A stretch of 64,000 nucleotides of DNA from VRUE01 sp963702955 (GTDB lineage Bacteria > Actinomycetota > Thermoleophilia > Solirubrobacterales > 70-9). Made by a program: the position numbers and the translations under genes. This document shows positions 8,744 through 15,732 of the stretch, one piece after another. The stretch covers positions 1,116,001 to 1,180,000 of the forward strand of contig OY969774.1 of NCBI GenBank assembly GCA_963702955.1. The letters are read 5' to 3'. The notes beneath the pieces were generated by a model that saw only the letters and a list, made by a program, of their open reading frames with translations, did no database searches and was not told the DNA's origin. Each line of letters opens with the position of its first letter. The stretch's first letter is position 1.

Positions 8744-8788
8744 GGATGAACCCCCTTCAGTCGTCGGTCTTCGCGCGGAGAGGGCTGC

Positions 8789-9118
8789 TCAGGCGCAGCC
8801 CGCGGGCGCGGGGGGAGCGCGCCCGCCGAGCGAGAGGGCGATCAGGCGACCGCCGTGGGGCGTCCGCAGGGGCGGACGGGCTCGGGGGACGATGACCGCC
8901 GGAGAGGGGCGCCGTCCGCGGCGCTTGACGAGGCCGGCGATCAGGTCCGCGCCCGGGTAGGGCCAGACCAGCATCGTCGCCACCAGCAGCGCCAGCGGCA
9001 TCAGGTCGAGCAGGGCGTTGTCGAAGCCGCCCAGGGCGAGGACCAGCGCTCCGAGGCCGAGCAGCAGCGCCGAGAGGAGCGGAACCCTCCAGCGCCATGA
9101 GCGGCCCGGCCTGACCAT
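8789..9118 (-). CDS. Small two-helix membrane protein, unknown
   Basis: The 109-residue product begins MVRPGRSWRWRVPLLSALLLG and has two hydrophobic segments (about 12-32 and 36-55), then a basic, proline-rich tail. It is 45 nt upstream of the CopC-CopD gene and may be its operon partner. I do not recognise the family. The frame has normal codon use and no competing frame carries recognisable protein. The function is unknown. Confidence 0.55.
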   Translation of the reverse strand: MVRPGRSWRWRVPLLSALLLGLGALVLALGGFDNALLDLMPLALLVATMLVWPYPGADLIAGLVKRRGRRPSPAVIVPRARPPLRTPHGGRLIALSLGGRAPPAPAGCA

Positions 9119-9175
9119 GCGCGAAAGGATATGCCTTCGCCTCGCCGTTGGCGGCGACGGCTATCGTGTCCCGCC

Positions 9176-9889
9176 GTGGACGGCAGGCTCCCGACGAGTC
9201 GCCTCGGCCTGGCGATCGCCCTGGCGGCGGCGCTGCCGGCGCTCTCCTTCCCCGCGAGCGCGCCGGCCGGCAACCCGGACTACCGCTCGGTGATCGAGAG
9301 CGTGACGCCGAAGGTCCCGGGCGTCAGCTTCGAAGTGCTCGAATACGACAGCTACGTCGAGCTGCGCGACCGCAGCGGCCACGAAGTCGTCGTCTACGGC
9401 TACGAGCACGATCCCTACGCGCGGATCCTCAGCGACGGCACGGTCCAGGTCAACCAGCGCTCCCCCGCGACCTACCTCAACACCAGCTTCTTCCCGACCG
9501 CCCCGGTGCCGGCCAGGGCCGATCCGAAGGCGCCGCCGGAATGGAAGACGCAGAGCCACGACGGAACCTTCGTCTGGCACGACCACCGGATGCACTACCT
9601 GACGACCGGCGTGCCGCCGCAGGTCAAGGACGCGAGCCGCAAAACCAGGATCTTCGACTACGAAATCCCGCTGCGGATCGACGGCCGCAGGGGGGCGATC
9701 CACGGCATCCTGTTCTGGGTCGGCAGTCCCGCGGCCTCGAAACTGCCGATCATCATCGCCAGCGTCGTGATCCTGCTCGGCGCCGTGGCGCTGGTGCTGG
9801 CGACCCGGCGCCGGAGGCGCGGTGGCGGCGAGGGAGGAGAGGGCGACACCCCCGACTCGCGGGAGGAGCCGGCGGGCGAAGCCTGGTAG
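9176..9889 (+). CDS. Unknown exported membrane-anchored protein of the copper cluster
   Basis: A 237-residue protein with an N-terminal signal (LGLAIALAAALPALSF), an extracytoplasmic domain of about 160 residues, one C-terminal helix (LPIIIASVVILLGAVALVLA) and an Arg-rich cytoplasmic end. I chose GTG 9176 because the -10-like TATCGT ends 8 nt upstream; ATG 9131 in the same frame would spoil the signal peptide. The segment TFVWHDHRMHY (near residue 135) holds three histidines and looks like a metal site. It lies between the CopC-CopD side and sco1. I know no described function; copper chaperoning is inferred from context. Confidence 0.75.
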   Translation: MDGRLPTSRLGLAIALAAALPALSFPASAPAGNPDYRSVIESVTPKVPGVSFEVLEYDSYVELRDRSGHEVVVYGYEHDPYARILSDGTVQVNQRSPATYLNTSFFPTAPVPARADPKAPPEWKTQSHDGTFVWHDHRMHYLTTGVPPQVKDASRKTRIFDYEIPLRIDGRRGAIHGILFWVGSPAASKLPIIIASVVILLGAVALVLATRRRRRGGGEGGEGDTPDSREEPAGEAW

Positions 9890-9901
9890 CCGCGCGGTCG
9901 A

Positions 9902-10591
9902 TCAGTCTTCGAGCAGCTTCGGCAGGTCGTGGACGATCTGGCTCGGCTGGAAGTTCTCCGGGTAGATCGTGGTCAGCTTGCCGCCGGCGTCGATCCCGTA
10001 GACCAGCGCCGAGTGGGCGACGAATTCGGGATTCGACGGTTCCGGAGTGGAGGCGACGTTCCATGCCTGCCAGACCGGGTTCAGCTGCTTGGCGCTGCCG
10101 ATCAGGTACTTCATCCTGCCGGTCATCCCGTGCACCTTGAGGAACTTGGCGACGGCTTCGTGCGTATCCCCCTTCGGATCGACGGAGACGGCGATTATCT
10201 GCATCTGCCTGCTGCGGTCGGGGCCGAGCTGGCCGAGGACGTTGTGGAGCTGGGCGGTGATCAGCGGGCAGACGTCGGGGCAGTGGGTGTAGAGGAAGGT
10301 GACGAATACCGCCTTGCCGCGGTAGCCGGCCAGGCTGACGGGTTCGCCCAGATAGTTGTGCAGGTCCCCGAACGACGGCGCCGGCTTCTGCGGTTCCACC
10401 AGCTGCCCGTCGTAGCCGGTCACCGACCTGCTGTGGGCGTCGTTCGGGAGCGCCACCGAGGAGTGCTGGGTGACCAGCAGGGCGGTGACGCTGGCGACGA
10501 TCGCCGCCACCGCCACGAGGGGGATGGCGAGGGAGACGGGCACCCCGCGGCGCTTCTCCGGGCTGTCCGGGCTCGGCTCGTCGCTCGCCAT
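9902..10591 (-). CDS. SCO1/SenC-type copper chaperone
   Basis: A 229-residue membrane-anchored thioredoxin-fold protein that loads the CuA site of cytochrome oxidase subunit II. One helix near 20-40 precedes the domain. The copper ligands are Cys104 and Cys108 (THCPDVCP) and His193 (EFVAHSALVYG). Start ATG 10591 lies in the duplicated junction described under the repeat at 10584-10755. The gene converges with the unknown exported gene at 9176-9889. Family and ligands are secure. Confidence 0.93.
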   Translation of the reverse strand: MASDEPSPDSPEKRRGVPVSLAIPLVAVAAIVASVTALLVTQHSSVALPNDAHSRSVTGYDGQLVEPQKPAPSFGDLHNYLGEPVSLAGYRGKAVFVTFLYTHCPDVCPLITAQLHNVLGQLGPDRSRQMQIIAVSVDPKGDTHEAVAKFLKVHGMTGRMKYLIGSAKQLNPVWQAWNVASTPEPSNPEFVAHSALVYGIDAGGKLTTIYPENFQPSQIVHDLPKLLED

Positions 10592-10755
10592 GCGGTGAAG
10601 CTTGACACGTCGGCTTAAGAGCCTCCAAAGCGCGGCGGGGAAGCGCTGGCGCAACCCGCGACCGCGTCGGCCCACGGGATCGTCGGCCGCGCCGACCTGC
10701 CGATCCCCTCGTTGCTGTTCGCCTGGGCCGCCGCGATCGTAATGGTGATCTCCTT
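10584..10755. repeat. Left copy of duplicated sco1 / membrane-gene junction
   Basis: The sequence from just inside the sco1 start to 10755 reappears at 15475-15732. The match is nearly base for base, apart from two internal deletions in this copy (about 15 and 71 nt) and a few substitutions. The copy retains the sco1 start region and divergent spacer and then part of the 5' end of the gene found intact at 15563. The block between the two copies is the cation-transport module. The arrangement is what one expects if 4.7 kb was inserted together with a duplicated junction. Confidence 0.9.
10643..10755 (+). pseudogene. 5' fragment of the 15563 membrane-protein gene
   Basis: These bases encode the equivalent of about residues 20-58 of the intact protein at 15563-16990, including the ASAHGIVGRADLPIP segment, with Trp to Leu and Phe to Leu changes. 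The start codon and signal sequence fall in the 71-nt deletion, and the fragment stops where the corA promoter begins. It cannot be expressed as a functional protein. Confidence 0.85.
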
Positions 10756-10781
10756 GGTTGACGCCGCTAGCATCCGCGCCG

Positions 10782-11720
10782 GTGCGTGTCCTCGACAGCC
10801 CCGACCAAAACACGATCAGCGAGCTTTTGGCGCGCGATGAGTTCTTCTGGCTCGACCTGGAGCAGCCGAGTCCCGAAACGATCGAACTCCTGGGCGAGTT
10901 ATTCCACTTTCACCCGCTGGCCCTCGAGGATTCCCAGCACTTCGGTCAGCGGCCCAAGCTCGACGACTACGACAACCACATGTTCCTCGTCTACTACGGC
11001 GCTCGCCCCGAGGGAGGCGAGGACGACGAGATGCTGGTGGAGGTCCACGCTTTCCTCAGTGGCGGTTTCATCATCACGCTCCACCATCGCCCCTGCGCGG
11101 AGCTGGATGAGCTGCGCGCGCGCCTCCCCCGCCAGGCTGATCGCAGCGAGCAGTTCGTCATCTACCGCGTTCTCGACGCCCTGACCGACAGCTTCTTCCC
11201 CGCCCTGGAGGGGATCGGCATTGAGATCGAGCAGCTGGAGGCCGAGATCCTGGAAAAGCCCACCGACCAGCACCTGGAGCGGATCTTCGACCTCCGCCGC
11301 CATCTGGTCGCACTACGCCGAGTCGTCTCCCCCCAGCGCGATCTGCTGGCGCGCGCCACCGACGACATCCTCGATCTGCCGGGCCTGGAGGCCGACAGCC
11401 GCAACTACTTTCGCGACGTCTATGACCACATGCTGCGGATCTCGGACCTGATCGACAGCTACCGGGACCTGCTCGCCAGCTCGCGGGACGCCTATCTCTC
11501 GATGGTCTCCAACCGCCTCAACTCGATCAGCAAGCAGCTGACGATCGTCGCGACGATCTTCTTGCCGCTTGCCTTCATCACCGGCTTCTTCGGCCAGAAC
11601 TTCAAGTGGATGACCGATCACATCCAGTCCTTCGCCGCCTTCGCGGTCTATGGCGTCGGCGGCCTTGTGGTGTCGGCTATCGCGCTCTTCATCTGGTTTC
11701 GCCGCGGCGGCTACTTCTAG
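10782..11720 (+). CDS. corA: CorA-family divalent cation channel
   Basis: A 312-residue CorA-type protein: a long acidic cytoplasmic domain with coiled-coil helices and two C-terminal membrane helices. GTG 10782 is preferred because -10-like TAGCAT ends 8 nt upstream and the chain then begins with an MRVL start usual for the family; TTG 10758 in frame lies inside the duplicated-junction scar. The loop after the first helix reads FITGFFGQNFKWM, so the CorA signature GMN is GQN. CorA proteins form pentameric Mg2+/Co2+ channels. The downstream membrane gene starts 3 nt after the stop. Confidence 0.9.
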   Translation: MRVLDSPDQNTISELLARDEFFWLDLEQPSPETIELLGELFHFHPLALEDSQHFGQRPKLDDYDNHMFLVYYGARPEGGEDDEMLVEVHAFLSGGFIITLHHRPCAELDELRARLPRQADRSEQFVIYRVLDALTDSFFPALEGIGIEIEQLEAEILEKPTDQHLERIFDLRRHLVALRRVVSPQRDLLARATDDILDLPGLEADSRNYFRDVYDHMLRISDLIDSYRDLLASSRDAYLSMVSNRLNSISKQLTIVATIFLPLAFITGFFGQNFKWMTDHIQSFAAFAVYGVGGLVVSAIALFIWFRRGGYF

Positions 11721-11722
11721 CG

Positions 11723-12388
11723 ATGAGGCTGTCGCGAGCAGATCGTGAGGAGCTCGGCGTGGTCGAGCCGTTTTGGCAGGCGCAGCTCGCCGTGCTTTTC
11801 GCCCTCCTGCTTTACCTCCTGCTGCCGGGCCGGCTGACGCTCGGGCCGCGCTGGCTGCTGCCGGCCTTCGAGGGCGTACTGCTGGTGGGGCTCGCGATCT
11901 CGACTCCGTACCGCCACCACACTCAGTCGCCCGTGCGCCGACGGCTGTCGATCGGCCTGATCGCGCTGGTGACGGCCGCCAACTTCACCGCGCTGGGGCT
12001 GCTCGTCCACCTGCTGCTTGAGCGCAACACGGCCGCCGGCCGCGACCTGATCATCGCCGCCGGCCAGATCTGGCTGACGAATGTGGCGGTCTTCGCGCTC
12101 TGGTTCTGGGAGATCGACCGCGGCGGGCCGCACGTGCGAACCAAGTCCGAACAGCGGGCGCCGGATTTTCTCTTCCCGCAGATGACCGTTCCCGAGCTGC
12201 CGCTCGGAGACTGGCGCCCGGGCTTCATGGACTACCTCTACGTCGCCTTCACGAATGCCAGCGCATTCAGCCCGACCGACGCGATGCCGTTGACCGTCCG
12301 GGTCAAGAGCCTGATGCTGGTCGAGGCAATGGCCTCGTTCCTGACGGTGGGCCTGATCGCCGCGAGGGCGGTCAACATCCTCGGCTGA
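11723..12388 (+). CDS. Multi-helix membrane protein, DUF1345-like
   Basis: The start is ATG 11723, 3 nt after the corA stop. The 221-residue protein has about six helices. Its end, DYLYVAFTNASAFSPTDAMP followed by a helix, resembles the channel-like DUF1345 family, where the loop between the last helices is similar. An acidic and basic loop of about 50 residues sits between helices 4 and 5. Coupling to corA suggests an ion-transport role, which is inference. It converges on the 12393 gene with no visible terminator. Confidence 0.75.
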   Translation: MRLSRADREELGVVEPFWQAQLAVLFALLLYLLLPGRLTLGPRWLLPAFEGVLLVGLAISTPYRHHTQSPVRRRLSIGLIALVTAANFTALGLLVHLLLERNTAAGRDLIIAAGQIWLTNVAVFALWFWEIDRGGPHVRTKSEQRAPDFLFPQMTVPELPLGDWRPGFMDYLYVAFTNASAFSPTDAMPLTVRVKSLMLVEAMASFLTVGLIAARAVNILG

Positions 12389-12392
12389 GTGC

Positions 12393-12743
12393 TTACTTGT
12401 TCCGAGCGCGCATACGGCGGCGCTCGGCGCGGCGGAAGCGAATCAGCTCGTTTGCAGCGCCCACCACGATCAGCCCGGCGATCAGGCCGAGCGCGATGCT
12501 CGGCACTCCACTCAGTACGCCCACCGCGACCACCGCGAGCGCTCCCAGGCAGCCGGCCAGGAGGATGCGAAGAACGAAGACATCTGCCGGTGAGGCTTGG
12601 CCGCGGCGCGCACCGATCACGGCGCCGAGCGCCGCGGCGCTGCACACCACCAAGGCGGGATACGCCGCGCCTCCCACCGTCGCGGCAAGGACACCTACGG
12701 CTGCTCCCAGGAGGACGCCGTTTCTAGTACCGGCCGAGACCAT
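12393..12743 (-). CDS. Small hydrophobic membrane protein, unknown
   Basis: A 116-residue protein with about four helices rich in Ala/Gly/Val and a basic C-terminus (FRRAERRRMRARNK). ATG 12743 is preferred; an in-frame TTG at 12782 would overlap the NRAMP gene. It is the last gene of a minus-strand unit with the MgtE_N/CBS and NRAMP genes. It might be a small accessory subunit of the transporter, but no family is recognised. Confidence 0.6.
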   Translation of the reverse strand: MVSAGTRNGVLLGAAVGVLAATVGGAAYPALVVCSAAALGAVIGARRGQASPADVFVLRILLAGCLGALAVVAVGVLSGVPSIALGLIAGLIVVGAANELIRFRRAERRRMRARNK

Positions 12744-12771
12744 CGCTGTTTCCCGAGCAGAGCGCCATCCG

Positions 12772-14082
12772 TCAGAAGCCAAACACCGTTACCGCGACGA
12801 GGATCAGCGACAGCGTAGACGTGGCGGCGACGGTGGCCGCGGTCAGCCCGTCGACCACTCCCCGGTTTCGGTGCTCGCCCATCAGCTCCTCGTTGCGCGC
12901 CAGGCGCCAGATGAAAAAGAGATTGATCGGCAGTAGCAGGCCGTTGACGACCTGCACTCCGACCAGCAGGGAGATAACCGGGACTCCGGGGATCACGGCG
13001 ACGATGGTGGAGATCGCGATCATCGCCGCGATCACGCCCATGAAGACGGGCGCGTCACGCAGCCGGTTGCCGATCCCCTTCTCGAATCCCAGCGACTCGG
13101 AGAGAACGTAGGAGGTGGCTATCGGGAGGATCGCCGCCGCCAGGAGGCTGGCACCGAGCAGGCCGATCCCAAACAGCAGCTCGGCGTACTTGCCCGCCAG
13201 CGGTCCCAGCGCCTTGGCGGCGTCGGCGGCGGAGCCGATCGTGTGGATGCCACCGACGTACAGAGTCGCGGCGGTGGCGATGATGATGAAGACGGCGATC
13301 AGGTTGGCGAACAGCGCGCCTGCGACGGCCTCCCTACTCTCAGCCTTCAGCTCGTCCTTGCCGGCGCCGCGCTCGACCACGGCCGACTGGAGGTAGAGCT
13401 GCATGTAGGGGGTGATGGTCGTTCCCGCCGTGGCGACGAACAGCAGCAGGTAGGCGGAGTTGGTCTGGATCTGCGGGACGACGAGAGAGTGTCCGACTTC
13501 GCCCCAATCGGGATGGGCGAGGATCGCCGCGATCGGATAGGCGAAGAACGGGATCGTCAGCCAGATGAAGATCCGCTCTGCGGAGCGGTAGGAGCCGCGC
13601 AGGATGATCAGCCAGATACAGCCCGCGGCGATCGGGACCGAGACCTGGGCCGGGATGCCGGCCAGCCCGAGCGCCGCCCCGACGCCGACGAAGTCGGAGA
13701 TGCAGATGCCCATGTTGGCGATCAGCACTGCCGTCGTGGCGAAGGCCGACCAGCGGATTCCGTAGCGCTCGCGGATCAGCTCGGCGAGGCCCTTGCCGGT
13801 GATGACCCCCATCCGCGCCGCGGCCCGCTGGACCATGACCAGGGAGATCGTGATCAGCACCATCGCCCAGAGCAGGCTGTAGCCGTACTTGGCTCCTACC
13901 GAAGAGTAGGTGGCGACCCCGCCGGCGTCGTTGCCGGCGTTGGCGGCGATCAGGCCGGGGCCGAGCAGCCCGAGGAAGACGAGGACGCGGCTACGCCGCG
14001 AGCGCAACCGGGCAGGCAGGCGCGGCCGGCCGGCGGCAAGTGACCGGACCCGGCGTATGGCGGCTCGTACTCGGCCCGCCAT
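12772..14082 (-). CDS. NRAMP-family transporter with non-canonical metal site
   Basis: A 436-residue protein with 11 helices of the NRAMP (SLC11) fold. The helix-1 motif, DPGN in Mn/Fe transporters, reads NDAGG (residues 51-55). The helix-6 motif, MPHN, reads TPYM (224-227). Loss of the methionine that selects transition metals is a feature of NRAMP-related Mg2+ transporters described in bacteria; I recall that literature but cannot align to it here. Neighbours are an MgtE_N/CBS protein (61 nt upstream) and corA, so Mg2+ is the best-supported substrate. A Mn2+ role is less likely. Confidence 0.85.
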   Translation of the reverse strand: MAGRVRAAIRRVRSLAAGRPRLPARLRSRRSRVLVFLGLLGPGLIAANAGNDAGGVATYSSVGAKYGYSLLWAMVLITISLVMVQRAAARMGVITGKGLAELIRERYGIRWSAFATTAVLIANMGICISDFVGVGAALGLAGIPAQVSVPIAAGCIWLIILRGSYRSAERIFIWLTIPFFAYPIAAILAHPDWGEVGHSLVVPQIQTNSAYLLLFVATAGTTITPYMQLYLQSAVVERGAGKDELKAESREAVAGALFANLIAVFIIIATAATLYVGGIHTIGSAADAAKALGPLAGKYAELLFGIGLLGASLLAAAILPIATSYVLSESLGFEKGIGNRLRDAPVFMGVIAAMIAISTIVAVIPGVPVISLLVGVQVVNGLLLPINLFFIWRLARNEELMGEHRNRGVVDGLTAATVAATSTLSLILVAVTVFGF

Positions 14083-14143
14083 CTATCACTTCGTGTTCGT
14101 CCCAGCTCGCCATCGGCGCCGGGCAGTCTACGCCCGCGAGCGC

Positions 14144-15421
14144 CTACTCGTCGCCGAGCAGTCCGAATCTGCGCCGCCAGCCCTTGGGCAGCATCACCTC
14201 GAGCACGTCGTCAACCGTCACCACGCCGATCATCCGTTCCTCGGCATCGACAACCGGCGCCGCGATCAGGTTGTAGTCGGCCATCAGGCGGGCGACTTCC
14301 TCGAAGTCCGCCTCGGGGATCAGGTGGGGTATGTACTGGAGGTCCAACTCGGAAAGACCCGCTTCAGGATCTGAGCGAACCAGGGTCGCGAGCGGGACCG
14401 CGCCGAGGAAGTGGTGTCCCACGTCCATGACGTAGACGCTCGACAGCATCTCGGCGGCGAGCGAGCTTCGGCGCACCCGCTCCAAAACCTCGCCGACCGT
14501 CGCCTGCCGGTAGACGCTGATGAAGTCCGGGCTCATCAAGCCACCGGCCTCGGCCGGGTCGTAGCCAAGCAGCGCCCGCACCTTGCGCTGGTGGAGCGAC
14601 GGCAGCAGGTCGAGCACGATCCCCCGGCGCCCCTTCTCCAGCTCGGCGATCAGGTCGGCGGCGTCGTCAGGTGCCATGCGCGCGACCACGGCGGCCACCT
14701 GCTCGTCGGAGCGGTGCTCGATGAACTCCATCTGGTGCTGCTCGTCCAGCTCCTCAAAAACGTCGGCTTCAAGCTCCAAGTCGTCCTGGCCGACCGCCTG
14801 GATGATCTCCTCGCCCTCGCTGTGGGAGGCGGCCTCGACCAGATCGGCGATCTGGGCGGGGTGGAGCTTGGCGAGTCTGGTGTGGAAGACGCGGAGCCGG
14901 ACGGTCGGAAGGTCACCGGCAAAGGGCTCGACGCTGGCCCAGTCGAGGAACTCTCCGGTCGCGATCCTGCGCCCGAGCATCCGGGGGAGAAGGCGGCGCA
15001 TCCCACCGCGCGGGCCGGTATCGACGCCGACCACGCGCCACCAGCCCTCCAGCCGCGCCAGCTCGACCTCGTTGGCTCGCACCAGGCGCGCACCCTCGAC
15101 GTTGATCAACTGGTGGTCGAGAACGTCGTGCTTGAGCAGAACCTCCTCCGGACGCCTCTCAAAAGGCCGCAGATCGAGCTTCGCCTTGCTGAGCACGGCT
15201 TCTCCGGGAGCGAGGTCGGCAAGTCTGTCTGAGGGCAGATATGCCTGTCGCCCGGCCACCGTCACCAGCAGTCCCGTGATCGGCGGGTAGCCGGTCCCGC
15301 TGAGGCGCACGATCAGGTCATCGACCCGTCCAAGCCGCTGCCCATCGCTGTCACGGAGCGCTCCGCCGGTGACGAGCGAGAGGTGAAGGATCTTCGGCGC
15401 CTCGGCCAGCTCCGCAGCCAT
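14144..15421 (-). CDS. Soluble PRC-barrel / MgtE_N / CBS protein
   Basis: A 425-residue cytoplasmic protein with PRC-barrel-like segments (about 15-90 and 95-150), the MgtE N-terminal superhelical domain (about 200-300, with LHPAQIADLVE and MAPDDAADLIAELEKG) and a pair of CBS domains (about 310-420). The MgtE membrane domain is absent. In MgtE the N and CBS domains sense Mg2+ and gate the channel. ATG 15421 follows -10-like TAGCAT by 7 nt. The next gene is the NRAMP transporter, which this protein may regulate (inference). Confidence 0.85.
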   Translation of the reverse strand: MAAELAEAPKILHLSLVTGGALRDSDGQRLGRVDDLIVRLSGTGYPPITGLLVTVAGRQAYLPSDRLADLAPGEAVLSKAKLDLRPFERRPEEVLLKHDVLDHQLINVEGARLVRANEVELARLEGWWRVVGVDTGPRGGMRRLLPRMLGRRIATGEFLDWASVEPFAGDLPTVRLRVFHTRLAKLHPAQIADLVEAASHSEGEEIIQAVGQDDLELEADVFEELDEQHQMEFIEHRSDEQVAAVVARMAPDDAADLIAELEKGRRGIVLDLLPSLHQRKVRALLGYDPAEAGGLMSPDFISVYRQATVGEVLERVRRSSLAAEMLSSVYVMDVGHHFLGAVPLATLVRSDPEAGLSELDLQYIPHLIPEADFEEVARLMADYNLIAAPVVDAEERMIGVVTVDDVLEVMLPKGWRRRFGLLGDE

Positions 15422-15474
15422 AGGCAACATGCTAGGCGCAGCGGCTGAAGACGTGGCTAGTGGGCGTGCCCGTA

Positions 15475-15732
15475 CTCGGCATGCGGTGAAGCTTGACACG
15501 TCGGCTTAAGAGCCTCCAAAGCGCGCCGTGCGCCCGCGCGGCGGGGAATATCCTTCGCGCCGATGACGCTCAGGCTCGGCCGGCGAGCTCTCGTCCCGAT
15601 CGGGCTGCTGGGGCTCGTCGCGCTGGCGCAACCCGCGACCGCGTCGGCCCACGGGATCGTCGGCCGCGCCGACCTGCCGATCCCCTCGTGGCTGTTCGCC
15701 TGGGCCGCCGCGATCGTGATGGTGATCTCCTT
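15475..15732. repeat. Right copy of duplicated sco1 / membrane-gene junction
   Basis: This copy keeps the full spacer, the promoter (TATCCT at 15549-15554) and the 5' end of the 15563 gene, and at its left edge a stub matching the sco1 start codon and about 6 nt inside it. See 10584-10755. It appears to be the ancestral sequence, and the left copy has decayed. Confidence 0.9.

Noticed and set aside
572..8749. Long open frames antisense to the transporters and CopC-CopD genes (for example 617-1585 +, 6989-8749 +)
   Set aside because: GC-rich codon use leaves antisense frames open. They are Arg/Gly/Ala-rich without motifs, while the opposite strand carries complete recognised proteins.
10584..15732. 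Insertion sequence or composite transposon
   Set aside because: The repeats are direct and long, with no terminal inverted repeats and no transposase gene between them.
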